Positions 42,738 to 51,926 of a DNA stretch of 64,000 bases are shown piece after piece. The stretch is from assembly GCA_017511205.1 (NCBI GenBank), contig JAFWLE010000004.1, positions 1 to 64,000 of the forward strand. The letters are read 5' to 3'. Position 1 is the stretch's first letter, and each line of letters opens with the position of its first letter. A program made the translations under genes and the position numbers. A model generated the notes under the pieces. It searched no databases and had not been told where the DNA came from. It worked only from the letters and a program-made list of their open reading frames with translations. This DNA comes from Candidatus Saccharimonadota bacterium. GTDB lineage: Bacteria > Patescibacteriota > Saccharimonadia > Saccharimonadales > Saccharimonadaceae.

Positions 42738-43298
42738 ATGTACGGACCAACAGATTTAAAGAAAAATACCCTCATTACCTTGGACGGTCAGCCCTACAAA
42801 GTCGTGGATTATTCCCAAAAAGTTATGGGCCGCGGCGGTTCCATCGTCAATGTCAAGGTTAAAAACCTTATTACTGGCGCCCTGCTCCCTAAGACCTTCA
42901 AAGGTCAGGAAAAAATCGAGCCCGCCGAAGTCACTAACAAAAAGGTGCAGTATCTCTATAAAGACGATGCCAAGTTCTATTTCATGGATCCAGAATCCTT
43001 TGAACAATACGAACTAGCCGCTGATATGGTCGGTGATGCCAAAGATTTTATGAAAGATGGCGATGAAATGGACATCCAATTTTATAACGATACGCCAATT
43101 AATTTGCAATTGCCTAAAAACCTCTGGCTCAAAGTCACCTATACGGAAAACGCTGTCAAAGGCGACACTTCCACTTCCGTGATGAAGGACGCGACCCTAG
43201 AGACCGGTGTGGTAATCAAAGTTCCTGCCTTCATCAAAGAAGGCGACACCGTTTCAGTAGATACCGAAACTTACGCCTATCGTGAACGCAAGAAATAA
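42738..43298 (+). CDS. efp: Elongation factor P
   Basis: 186 residues, three OB-like domains. EF-P relieves stalling at polyproline. Family blocks: DLKKNTLITLDGQPYKVVDY, VKVKNLITG, FMDPESFEQYEL and the C-terminal VSVDTETYAYRERK. At the domain I tip, where E. coli has PGKG with a modified Lys34, the sequence is MGRGG with Arg32. SD AGGAGG (42727-42732), eight bases after rpsR. Last gene of the operon. Confidence 0.94.
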   Translation: MYGPTDLKKNTLITLDGQPYKVVDYSQKVMGRGGSIVNVKVKNLITGALLPKTFKGQEKIEPAEVTNKKVQYLYKDDAKFYFMDPESFEQYELAADMVGDAKDFMKDGDEMDIQFYNDTPINLQLPKNLWLKVTYTENAVKGDTSTSVMKDATLETGVVIKVPAFIKEGDTVSVDTETYAYRERKK

Positions 43299-43310
43299 TT
43301 CGATTAAATC

Positions 43311-43451
43311 TTGTTGAATAATTCATCATATCGAAGGATATTAAGACAAAATCTGTCGAAGGCAGATTTTGCCGCCGCAAGGGCGGAGCGATGTGGTAAA
43401 ATTTTTTTACCACATCGCGGAGCTCCTTAAGATTGATGAATTATGAAACAA
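43311..43451 (+). ncRNA. Structured intergenic element, copy B
   Basis: Same layout as copy A. Terminal helix TTGTT..ATAATTCATCA (43311 on) with TGATGAATTAT..ACAA (to 43451); GAAGGATATTAAG; P2 AAAATCTG ... CAGATTTT; P3 CCGCC-GCAA-GGGCGG; P4 GCGATGTGGTAA (43388-43399) with TTACCACATCGC (43407-43418), where a G-C pair replaces the A-T of copies A and C; then GGAGCTCC. It lies between efp and the pilM promoter. Confidence 0.75.
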
Positions 43452-43483
43452 AATTTAGTCACTAATTATTTGTAATTTTTCGC

Positions 43484-43512
43484 TTGCATTTTATCAAGCT
43501 TAAGCTTATAAT
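43484..43512 (+). promoter_or_regulatory. Promoter of the type IV pilus operon
   Basis: TTGCAT (43484-43489), 17 bases, TATAAT (43507-43512), ending six bases before ATG 43519. Confidence 0.8.
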
Positions 43513-43518
43513 AGATTC

Positions 43519-44568
43519 ATGAATCTATTGCATGGCGTGGGCGACTTCTTCTCGCTAGATATCGGGACGAATTCGATGCGAATCGTACAGCTTTCTGGTT
43601 CTAGCCAACACGGCTGGACTTTGCAGAAGTTTGCATATGTGCCTATCGACCCAAAATTAACCGCTGATTCTTCGGATCTCGGTAAGAAACGTCTTGGCGA
43701 GGCTATTCTTGGTGCCGTCAACCAAGCAGGCATCAAAACTAAGAATGTCGCACTCGGTCTTCCCGCCGGTAAAACCTTTACTTCTATTGTTGAAACCGAA
43801 ACGCTTCCCTCTGAGAAGGAATTAAGAAAATCCTTCAAATACGAATTAGACAAATATGTTCCGATGGCCTTAAGTGATGCCAAGGCTGATTATGTGATTC
43901 TTGGTCCTAGCCCTAACGATCCTGCCAAAACCGAAGTTTTGGTTTCTTCTGTTTCCAAAGATTATGCCGAATCAACTTTGGAATTGATTGAAAAAACTGG
44001 ATTAAACATTATAGCTATGGAACCAGAACCTCTAGCTATGTCTAGGGCCCTTGCCATGCCAGGTGCCATTGATGCTAACATGGTGGTTGATTTTGGCGAA
44101 AAATCTACCGATCTTGTGATTGTCTTTAAAGACCAACCTAGACTAGTTCGTTCTATTCCAGGCGGTTTTAGTGTCCTAATCAAAGCTATCGCTAGCGGCT
44201 TGAATGTCCGTGAGGATCAAGCGCGTCAGTTTATTCTTAAATTTGGCCTTGATCAAAACCAAGTCGAAGGCCAAGTTTTTAAAATTCTTAGCACTCACCT
44301 TGACACTTTTGCTTCCGAACTTGCTAAATCTGTGCGTTTCTTCCAGACGAAGTACATCAACGGCAAAGTTGGTGGTATAATCCTATCTGGTTATGCTGGT
44401 ATGATCCCACTTTTCACCGACTATATTGAGTCGAAAACCAATATTGCTACTGCGAAAGGCAACCCGTGGCAACTCGTCCGTACTACCGATGAGCAACAGC
44501 GTGCCCTCATGAGCGTTGCAAGCGAATTTGCCGTTGCAATTGGCTTATCAGAAAGGAGTAACGACTAA
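43519..44568 (+). CDS. pilM: PilM, type IV pilus inner-membrane platform ATPase-fold protein
   Basis: 349 residues, actin-like fold. FFSLDIGTNSMRIVQLS at the start is the phosphate-1 motif, with MVVDFGEKSTDLVIVF (phosphate 2) and IILSGYAGMIPLF (adenosine) further on. PilM binds the N-terminal tail of PilN in the cytoplasm and links the pilus machine to its motors. One-base overlap with the next gene (TAATG). Confidence 0.93.
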   Translation: MNLLHGVGDFFSLDIGTNSMRIVQLSGSSQHGWTLQKFAYVPIDPKLTADSSDLGKKRLGEAILGAVNQAGIKTKNVALGLPAGKTFTSIVETETLPSEKELRKSFKYELDKYVPMALSDAKADYVILGPSPNDPAKTEVLVSSVSKDYAESTLELIEKTGLNIIAMEPEPLAMSRALAMPGAIDANMVVDFGEKSTDLVIVFKDQPRLVRSIPGGFSVLIKAIASGLNVREDQARQFILKFGLDQNQVEGQVFKILSTHLDTFASELAKSVRFFQTKYINGKVGGIILSGYAGMIPLFTDYIESKTNIATAKGNPWQLVRTTDEQQRALMSVASEFAVAIGLSERSND

Positions 44569-45770
44569 TGGCTACCGAAATAAAAGTCTCAGATATCGCC
44601 AAGAAATTTGCCTCACGAAGAAACAGCGCCTTCCACAAATATCATCGCGAAATAAACCTAGTTCCAGATATTAAGGACGAAATGATTAAGGCTTTGAAGC
44701 TTCGCAATTTCATTTTCTTCATCTGTATTGTTGTAGCAGCAGGTAGCGTCGCTGTAACATTAATTTTTGGTGTTATTGCAGGAGGCCAGCAACTCGCCAT
44801 TGATGGTAAAAAAGAATCCATCGAAGCTTTATCCCAAAAAGTTAATTCTTATGGAGATCTAAAGGATTTCCTTACCATCAAGAATCAAATGGACGGATTG
44901 TCTAATATTAGTGGCAACAAAAAAGTATTGTCTCGCACTTTTAATATTCTTTCAGCTCTACTTCCTACAAATGGAGATACCATCACTATTTCTGAACTAA
45001 ATGTTAGCTTAGCAGATGGACAGACTACTTTTAAATTTGATGCTCAGGCTAACTCCGGCAAAGAACCATACATCGATTATAATGTGCTTGAATCATTCAA
45101 GAAGAGCATGAAATATATGCGTTATGACTATGGCGAATATGTTGACAAATCGGGCAATACTATTCCAGCCTACTGTATAATTGAACAAGGCGATGACGGT
45201 GCGACCTTGGCCGAAACCAAAGACGGCACCAAAAACTACTATGCTTATTGGGCTATCGACGGGGAAGGATGCAACCCTTCAAAAGAAGAGCATGAACGCG
45301 AGGATTACAAAGGGCAAGAAGTCGTCAAGATCTGGCGTACTCCTCAATACTCCAAGTGGTATAAAAACAAGCGCTTGACTCTAGACGGAGCTATTTCTGA
45401 TACCCCACATTTCAAAAGTAATTGTATCACCTACAAAGGGACAGAAGTTTCAAATGATATAGAATGGGAAGAAGAAATTAGTGATGGCTGTCAATTAGTT
45501 CCAGGTGGCGACGATGGGATTGAAATATCAGACTCTTCCAACGGTCGCGATTCATCCGATGAGCTAGTGCTTCGTTTTTCTGCCACAATTGCGCTCAATC
45601 CAGAAATTTTCAAATTTTCCAACCATCATATGCTAGCTATTTCTCCGACCAAGCAGTATAACGTTACAGATTCTTACGTCCAAATCCAAGCTATGTTCGG
45701 CGAAAAAGCTATTGACTGTCCAGAAGGCGACGCTGATTGTAGCAATAATAAAACAAACGAGGGGAACTAA
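44568..45770 (+). CDS. PilN-like pilus alignment protein, enlarged
   Basis: 400 residues, about twice the usual PilN. The cytoplasmic N-terminus contains HREINLVPDIKDEM, matching the PilN INLLP motif that binds PilM, followed by one helix (about 48-72), a coiled coil and a long external domain with several Cys residues and Asp/Glu-rich loops. Position after pilM and before the PilO-like gene supports the call. Confidence 0.82.
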   Translation: MATEIKVSDIAKKFASRRNSAFHKYHREINLVPDIKDEMIKALKLRNFIFFICIVVAAGSVAVTLIFGVIAGGQQLAIDGKKESIEALSQKVNSYGDLKDFLTIKNQMDGLSNISGNKKVLSRTFNILSALLPTNGDTITISELNVSLADGQTTFKFDAQANSGKEPYIDYNVLESFKKSMKYMRYDYGEYVDKSGNTIPAYCIIEQGDDGATLAETKDGTKNYYAYWAIDGEGCNPSKEEHEREDYKGQEVVKIWRTPQYSKWYKNKRLTLDGAISDTPHFKSNCITYKGTEVSNDIEWEEEISDGCQLVPGGDDGIEISDSSNGRDSSDELVLRFSATIALNPEIFKFSNHHMLAISPTKQYNVTDSYVQIQAMFGEKAIDCPEGDADCSNNKTNEGN

Positions 45771-45771
45771 A

Positions 45772-46647
45772 ATGGCAAAAGAAATTGCAATTGGTAAACG
45801 CGCAAAGATTTCAGAAGCTCAACAATATATGCTATTTGCAGTGTTTGGCGCTTCTGTCTTTCTAGGAGTAGCGATTTCGCTTGTTTCGAATTTCATTAAT
45901 CAAATATCCTTTAATACTAAAATTATCATGTCCGAAGAAGAGTCCATCAAATCCTATTCCGACTTTATAAAGACTACTGGCGTTTGTAAAAGTCCGAGTG
46001 GCGATGTCTATAGCAGAGAAGAATTAGATAGATGCAATCCTGACGATATTGGAATTGCCGAACTAGGAGGGACTCTGCGTGCCAATATTCTTCAAAACCT
46101 AGCCGCTAACAAAGCTCTGAACTCCGTGCCAAAAGAGAATGATTCGCGTTGCGTAAAAGATGGCAAGAGGTTAACTTATGGCCAATTAATAGATAATTAC
46201 CAAAACGCTAAAGGAACAGAAGAGCTAGCCGCTGCCAGTCAGCTTATCAAAACCTGCTCAGCTTTACGCATTATCCCAGATGCCTTGCCTTCTTCTAAAA
46301 ACGATGAAGCTTTGCTCGCCGGTCTCAACAAAATATTTAACTTGTCAGGTTGGAAGCCAGAATCCCTCAGCCCAAGCGGAGGCTCTTCCTCTTCAGAAGA
46401 AGAATCCAACACAGAAGGTCTCAACCCTATTTCTGTTAATCTCTCAATCGAGGCCAATACCAGCTCCACTATGAATGTTTTAAACAACATTGAACATTCT
46501 ATTCGTGAATTCAACATCGAATCCGCCATCATAGAATGGGGCAGCAATGATTCGTTAAAACTGCAAGCCCAGGCTACAGCATATTATGTAAACTCAGCGA
46601 ACGTAAATGAATCATCAGAAGAAATTAAAGCAGGAGAAGGACAATGA
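45772..46647 (+). CDS. PilO-like pilus alignment protein
   Basis: 291 residues. Cytoplasmic tail, one helix (about 21-45), coiled coil, Ser/Glu linker (about 203-222) and a C-terminal ferredoxin-like part (ISVNLSIEANTSSTMNVLNNIEHSIREF, in parts), the usual PilO end. Start 45772 fits the short GAGGGG SD; the upstream in-frame start lies inside pilN. Four-base overlap with the next gene. Confidence 0.78.
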   Translation: MAKEIAIGKRAKISEAQQYMLFAVFGASVFLGVAISLVSNFINQISFNTKIIMSEEESIKSYSDFIKTTGVCKSPSGDVYSREELDRCNPDDIGIAELGGTLRANILQNLAANKALNSVPKENDSRCVKDGKRLTYGQLIDNYQNAKGTEELAAASQLIKTCSALRIIPDALPSSKNDEALLAGLNKIFNLSGWKPESLSPSGGSSSSEEESNTEGLNPISVNLSIEANTSSTMNVLNNIEHSIREFNIESAIIEWGSNDSLKLQAQATAYYVNSANVNESSEEIKAGEGQ

Positions 46648-46955
46648 AAACAGATCTAATTACATCCATTGGCATTGCAATTTTTGGCGTATTAGTTTCT
46701 TACGCCGTTTGTAATCTTTTCTTAGGTGAGCCAGAAAGCTTTTCGGTCAAAAAACTAGATAACACCGCTAGTGCAGATTTAGCTGCGCCAGATGAAAATA
46801 TTTTTAATTATAAAGCTATTGATCCAACTGTTGAAGTCTATGTCGGTAATTGTAAAAAATTTGACCAAAATGGCGAATGCATTGATCAAGATAACAGTAC
46901 AGATAGCGATAATAACAACGGTGGTTCAGCCGAAAACGCTGAGGAGAGCCAGTAA
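46644..46955 (+). CDS. Small pilus-locus membrane protein
   Basis: 103 residues: one N-terminal helix (about 5-25), then a short external domain with two Cys (VGNCKKFDQNGEC) and an acidic Asn/Asp/Glu tail. Its place between the PilO-like gene and pilB suggests a PilP-like part, but there is no PilP lipobox and no sequence match that I recognise. Confidence 0.65.
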   Translation: MKTDLITSIGIAIFGVLVSYAVCNLFLGEPESFSVKKLDNTASADLAAPDENIFNYKAIDPTVEVYVGNCKKFDQNGECIDQDNSTDSDNNNGGSAENAEESQ

Positions 46956-48713
46956 ATGGCCAAGCTTACCAAAGACGCAGAAGAGAGGATTATTAACCTG
47001 CTTTTGTCAGAAGGTTTAGCTGATAGTGAGTTAGTAAGTTCGATTAAGCAAAAGGCTGAAGCCGAGAACAAGCCAGTTTTAGCCGAGCTAATTGCCCGCA
47101 AGATCATTAGTGACGATATGGTAGCTCGCGCTACAGCCGCTATTATTGGCATTCCATACGTCGAACTAAAAAACATCACCATTGACCAAGATATCTTGTC
47201 CAAGATACCAGCTGAAGCCTCTACCCGCGTACTAATCGTTCCTCTAGGCGAAAAAGACGGTATGTTAAACATCGCGATGGTTGATGCTACCAATGTCCAA
47301 GCTACAGATTACATTTCTAATCTAGTTAATCAGCCCCTACGAGTCTGGATGTCTTCAGAACGTGGCATACGTGAGACTCTCGAACAATACCATGGTGACT
47401 TTTCTGGCGTTAAAGAAGCTGTCAAAGAATCCGATGAAGAAAAGGAAGAAAAAGGCGATGTCAAAACCATTGTCCAAGATTCACCTATTTCCAAGGCTCT
47501 TACTACCATTCTTAGCTACGCTGCTAAAACCAAAGCTTCAGATATTCACATTGAACCGCTTGAAAACTCTCTCATTATTCGTTGTCGTATCGATGGTGTT
47601 CTCAGAAGGATTATGGAGCTTCCCAAAACGGTCGCCCCGGCTCTCGTTTCTCGTATCAAAATTCTTTCCAATCTTAAGATTGACGAACACCGCATCCCAC
47701 AAGACGGCCAATTCACAGTTCTTGTCGACGACCAAGAGATTGACCTTCGTATCGCTATCTCACCAGTTACTTGGGGCGAGCAAGTTGTCATCCGTTTACT
47801 CGATAAAACTGGCGTCTCTATGGATATTGAAAAAATGGGTATGACCGGGCACGCTCTAAGAGATGTTTTGAAAGGTATTAGCAAGCCGAATGGCATGATT
47901 TTAACCTCCGGTCCTACAGGCTCTGGTAAATCTACCACTCTATATGCTTTAATTCAGCAGATTAAATCTGAGGAAATCAATATTGTTACCTTGGAGGATC
48001 CAGTTGAGTACAAAATGGACGGCATTAATCAAATTCAAGTCAATGTCGATGCCGGTCTTACTTTCGCTAATGGCCTTCGTTCTATCCTTCGTCAAGACCC
48101 AGACGTAGTCATGGTTGGGGAGATTCGTGATTCCGAAACTGCTGGTTTAGCTGTACAGGCAGCCCTTACTGGTCACCTAGTCTTTAGCACGCTCCACACT
48201 AATTCGGCAGCTGGTATTCTGCCACGTCTCCTAGACATGGGCATCGAACCATTTCTTCTCGCGTCTACACTTAACGTTGTGATTGGTCAGCGTCTAGTTC
48301 GCCGTGTCACCGAAAAACGTGATATGTATAAATCAAACGAGGTCGAAACCAAGGGCATCAACGAGATTGTGGGTGATTTGCTTCCACAAGAAAAAGACGA
48401 AGTCCCGAATATCAGCGAAGACCTCGGCTATCCAGGTTTGCCAGTTGCAAACGATGATTTCTATATGCTAGCTAAAGGTATGGAAACTAAGGAGACCCCA
48501 GGTGGTTACAAGGGTCGAGCTGGTCTTTACGAAACCATTACTGTAGATGAAGAAATTCAGAAACTCATTATAGATCATGCTACTGCTAATGAAATTATGC
48601 GTTTAGCTAAAGAAAAAGGCACTATTACGATGCGCCAAGACGGTATCCTTAAAGCACTGTCTGGTATTACAACAATAGAGGAGGTAAACCGCGTGGCTAG
48701 TGACTTATCATAA
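46956..48713 (+). CDS. pilB: PilB, pilus extension ATPase
   Basis: 585 residues. N-terminal GspE/MshEN domain (about 1-140), then the secretion ATPase: Walker A GPTGSGKSTT (about 319-328), Asp box EDPVEYKMDGINQIQV, Walker B VVMVGEIRDSETA, His box LVFSTLHTN. After GQRLVRRVTEKRD the four-Cys zinc site normal in PilB/GspE is missing; a Lys/Glu-rich segment is in its place. Directly follows the small gene at 46644. Confidence 0.94.
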   Translation: MAKLTKDAEERIINLLLSEGLADSELVSSIKQKAEAENKPVLAELIARKIISDDMVARATAAIIGIPYVELKNITIDQDILSKIPAEASTRVLIVPLGEKDGMLNIAMVDATNVQATDYISNLVNQPLRVWMSSERGIRETLEQYHGDFSGVKEAVKESDEEKEEKGDVKTIVQDSPISKALTTILSYAAKTKASDIHIEPLENSLIIRCRIDGVLRRIMELPKTVAPALVSRIKILSNLKIDEHRIPQDGQFTVLVDDQEIDLRIAISPVTWGEQVVIRLLDKTGVSMDIEKMGMTGHALRDVLKGISKPNGMILTSGPTGSGKSTTLYALIQQIKSEEINIVTLEDPVEYKMDGINQIQVNVDAGLTFANGLRSILRQDPDVVMVGEIRDSETAGLAVQAALTGHLVFSTLHTNSAAGILPRLLDMGIEPFLLASTLNVVIGQRLVRRVTEKRDMYKSNEVETKGINEIVGDLLPQEKDEVPNISEDLGYPGLPVANDDFYMLAKGMETKETPGGYKGRAGLYETITVDEEIQKLIIDHATANEIMRLAKEKGTITMRQDGILKALSGITTIEEVNRVASDLS

Positions 48714-48734
48714 AGCCTGTGGTAAAATATAATT

Positions 48735-49820
48735 ATGGAAAACAGTGGGCAATTAAACAGTGTTATCAAAATCGAAACTTTGCTAGAAGAATGCGTTCGG
48801 CGCAATGCTTCAGATTTACATATCCAATATGGCTTGCCACCAATTTTGCGTATCGACGGCGTTCTGACACCTATTGCTGGCACTCCAGTTCTTAATGAAG
48901 ATAGCCTGAAGAACCTCATTTTTGCTACTCTTGATAGCGAACAGCAAAAGATTCTTTTGAAAGATAAAGAATACGATTATTCTTTCGCTTTTGGCGACAT
49001 TGCTCGTTTTCGTGTCAATGCTTTCCATGAACGTGGTAAACTTGCCGCGGCCTTTCGTCTAATTCCTAATAGCATTAAAAACATCAATGACCTGGGCATG
49101 CCAAGCATCGTTGAAACCTTTGCTAATTTTCCGCGCGGCTTAGTGCTCGTTACTGGTCCTACTGGCTCCGGTAAATCTACCACCCTAGCTGCTTTAGTTG
49201 ACAAAATTAATCGCGAAAAGCCTGTTCACATTATTACTATTGAGGATCCAATCGAGTTCACTCATAAATCTCAGCGTGCAGTTATCGTTCAGCGTGAAGT
49301 GCACTATGATACTTTTAGTTTCGCTGCTGCCCTTCGCTCGGTATTGCGTGAAGACCCTGATGTGGTACTTATCGGCGAAATGCGCGATCTTGAAACCATT
49401 CAAGCTGCCATTACTATCGCTGAAACAGGTCACCTTGTCTTTGCTACACTCCACACCAATTCCGCTGCTCAATCCATCGACCGTATCATCGACGTTTTCC
49501 CAGCTCATCAACAGCCTCAAATCCGTACTCAGCTTTCCAATATGCTAATGGCGATTTGCGCTCAGCGTTTGGTTCCAGCTATTGCTGGTGGTCGTATTGT
49601 TGCTGCCGAAATTATGGTTGCTAACTCCGCTATTCGCTCCCTCATTCGTGACGGTAAAACCCACCAAATCGATACAGCTATTCAGACTGGTGCCGACCAG
49701 GGCATGCAGACCATGGATCGTACTCTCGCTAAACTTGTTCAAACTGGAGTAATCACCTATGACGCAGCACGCGAATTCGCTGTTGATATTAATGAGCTAG
49801 ATAGACTTGTAAAGGGCTAG
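48735..49820 (+). CDS. pilT: PilT, pilus retraction ATPase
   Basis: 361 residues. Walker A GPTGSGKSTT near 139-148, Asp box, Walker B VVLIGEMRDLET, His box LVFATLHTN, and the PilT C-terminal AIRNLI-type motif (NSAIRSLIRDGK). Retracts pili and so drives twitching. It has its own extended -10, TGG-TAAAAT (48723-48728), six bases before ATG and just after the pilB stop, so it can be expressed apart from pilB. Confidence 0.94.
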   Translation: MENSGQLNSVIKIETLLEECVRRNASDLHIQYGLPPILRIDGVLTPIAGTPVLNEDSLKNLIFATLDSEQQKILLKDKEYDYSFAFGDIARFRVNAFHERGKLAAAFRLIPNSIKNINDLGMPSIVETFANFPRGLVLVTGPTGSGKSTTLAALVDKINREKPVHIITIEDPIEFTHKSQRAVIVQREVHYDTFSFAAALRSVLREDPDVVLIGEMRDLETIQAAITIAETGHLVFATLHTNSAAQSIDRIIDVFPAHQQPQIRTQLSNMLMAICAQRLVPAIAGGRIVAAEIMVANSAIRSLIRDGKTHQIDTAIQTGADQGMQTMDRTLAKLVQTGVITYDAAREFAVDINELDRLVKG

Positions 49821-49821
49821 C

Positions 49822-51027
49822 ATGAAACGGTTCAATTATAAAGCCAAAGAAAAAGAAACCGGCAAAATTGTCAAAGGCAATATCCAAGCCGAGAATGAGC
49901 AAACCGCCGGTCGGCTTTTGATTGAGCAAGGTTATATTCCCCAATCTGTTGTAGAAGAAGGCACTGGCTTATTTGGCATGAAAGGCCATATCAAAGCCAA
50001 GGACCGTATCATGTTCACGAGACAGCTGGCAACTTTGATTGGTGCAGGCTTACCACTTGCCGCTTCGCTTCGTACGGTTGCAGAACAGACTCAAGCCAAG
50101 TCAATGAAAAGCGTTATAGAAGAAATTCTGGCCAAAGTTGAGTCCGGCAAAACCCTCTTTGACGCTTTTTCAGAATATCCCGATGTCTTTAATGGCGTTT
50201 ATCTCGCCCTTATTAAGGCTGGTGAAACATCTGGTACTCTAGATCTTGCTCTCAAACGTCTCGCTGATCAAGAGGAAAAAGACGCTGCTATGCTCAGTAA
50301 AATTCGCGGCGCCTTAGTCTATCCTGGTATTATTTTGGTGGTTATTATTGCAGTGCTAGCCTTCATGATGATTATGGTGGTCCCACAAGTTAAAGGCCTT
50401 TACGAAGATATGGGCGAGGAATTACCAGGTCTTACTCAATTCTTAGTTGCCATTTCTGACTTCTTTGCAACGTTTTGGTGGCTCGTTTTAGCTATTCTAG
50501 CTGCCATCATCGCTGGCTTGTGGTATGCCATCAAAAAGACACCAACCGGTCGCAAAGCTGCTGACACTTTTAAGCTCAACGTCCCGATTTTTGGGGGTCT
50601 TTTTCGTAAACTTTACGTCTCAAGGTTTGCCAGAACTACTGAAATGCTGCTCGCTACCGGTGTCCCCATGCTAGACTCTGTTAAAATCTCAATCGATGCT
50701 ACCAATAATACCATCGTAGAGGCAGAATATTCCAAGGCTCTCGAAACCATCAAAGGCGGCAAGCCCCTCTCTGATTCCATCTCTGGTTTAAACTACATGT
50801 TACCGCTCGTCCCACAAATGGCTTCTATCGGTGAGGAATCTGGTAAAATTGACGAAATGTTAGGTAAAGCCGCTCAAGTTTACGAAAATGAGCTAGACGA
50901 ACAGATTAATTCTATTTCCACTATGATCGAACCGATCCTCATGGTTATCATGGCCGGCCTGATTGGTGTAGTTATCGGTGGTACTCTCCTCCCAATCTAC
51001 TCCCTTGTCAACTCCGTCGCCACGTAG
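49822..51027 (+). CDS. pilC: PilC, pilus inner-membrane platform protein
   Basis: 401 residues, two GspF domains: FTRQLATLIGAGLPLAASLRTV ... and FARTTEMLLATGVPMLDSVKIS ..., each followed by helices; three or four membrane spans. Typical ends (MIEPILMVIMAGLIGVVIGGTLLPIY, in parts). Starts two bases after pilT. Confidence 0.94.
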   Translation: MKRFNYKAKEKETGKIVKGNIQAENEQTAGRLLIEQGYIPQSVVEEGTGLFGMKGHIKAKDRIMFTRQLATLIGAGLPLAASLRTVAEQTQAKSMKSVIEEILAKVESGKTLFDAFSEYPDVFNGVYLALIKAGETSGTLDLALKRLADQEEKDAAMLSKIRGALVYPGIILVVIIAVLAFMMIMVVPQVKGLYEDMGEELPGLTQFLVAISDFFATFWWLVLAILAAIIAGLWYAIKKTPTGRKAADTFKLNVPIFGGLFRKLYVSRFARTTEMLLATGVPMLDSVKISIDATNNTIVEAEYSKALETIKGGKPLSDSISGLNYMLPLVPQMASIGEESGKIDEMLGKAAQVYENELDEQINSISTMIEPILMVIMAGLIGVVIGGTLLPIYSLVNSVAT

Positions 51028-51033
51028 CCAATT

Positions 51034-51053
51034 AAAAAGCTATTGCTTTTTTT
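51034..51053 (+). terminator. Weak terminator after pilC
   Basis: AAAAAGC-TATT-GCTTTTTTT. Pairing is A-T rich, so it may only reduce read-through into the pilin gene. Confidence 0.55.
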
Positions 51054-51139
51054 AAAATATTTGTTATTATAAAGATAAAGATTATGCCGCAAAGATAGTC
51101 GTTCTGCGGTGTATAATTATAATCTAGAAAGGATTAAAT

Positions 51140-51775
51140 ATGCCAAAAAACAATATAAACAGTAAAAAGGGTTTCACCATTATTGAGGTGGTGCTTGTGC
51201 TTGCTATCGCCGGCCTTATCTTCTTGATGGTATTCGTAGCGCTCCCAGCACTTCAGCGCTCTCAGCGTGATACTGCTCGCCGTAACGATTTAGCGCGAGT
51301 CGATACTTCCTTGGTACAGTATCAAACCAACAACCAGGGAACTAACGATGGCTCTAACTTGCCATATAACTCTTCCACATATTATGGTTATACTGATTTT
51401 ACTAGCCAAGCGAAGTCGATTGAAATTCCTGGGGTAGGCAATAAACAAGTTGGCGGTCCATGCGGAAATCGTCCGACTCAAAATCAAACAAATCCTAGTA
51501 GCGCTATGGCGTGTATTTTCTTAAGAGACTACATGAACTCTGGTACTGCCGGTAGTGATAAGAAAAATGAATTCCAAGATCCAGCCGGTACTTATTATGG
51601 CATGGAGATTGGACAAGGCGCTTACACTTATCCAGGAACTGACATGGATTACGTCATCCACGTCCGAACCGGTGCTAGGTGTGACGGTGAAGCAGCCGTA
51701 AAAGATACTGCTCGTCACTTTGCCATCATCTATCGTCTAGAAGGTGCTGGTACCTATTGCATCGACGATCAGTAA
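51140..51775 (+). CDS. pilA: Type IV prepilin, major candidate
   Basis: 211 residues. Leader cut site G/FTIIEVVLVLAIAGLIF with Glu at +5, preceded by a short Lys-rich leader (KNNINSKKG), then the pilin helix and a beta-rich head with three or four Cys. Own promoter TATAAT near 51112-51123 with hairpin CCGCA ... TGCGG just upstream, SD AGAAAGGA, and a strong terminator, as expected for an abundant pilin. Confidence 0.9.
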   Translation: MPKNNINSKKGFTIIEVVLVLAIAGLIFLMVFVALPALQRSQRDTARRNDLARVDTSLVQYQTNNQGTNDGSNLPYNSSTYYGYTDFTSQAKSIEIPGVGNKQVGGPCGNRPTQNQTNPSSAMACIFLRDYMNSGTAGSDKKNEFQDPAGTYYGMEIGQGAYTYPGTDMDYVIHVRTGARCDGEAAVKDTARHFAIIYRLEGAGTYCIDDQ

Positions 51776-51791
51776 ATCGCTTGCTTAGCTA

Positions 51792-51825
51792 AAATGAACC
51801 GGATTCACTCCGGTTCATTTTTCAT
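51792..51825 (+). terminator. Strong terminator of the pilin gene
   Basis: AAATGAACCGGA-TTCAC-TCCGGTTCATTT, twelve pairs, then TTCATTT. Confidence 0.85.
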
Positions 51826-51926
51826 TTAGCCTTGTTACTCTATGCAACATACGTTATCTCATAATTCATTAACAATAAAACCCCTCGGGACACGACAGTG
51901 CCTACAACACACCAATCGATAAGAAA

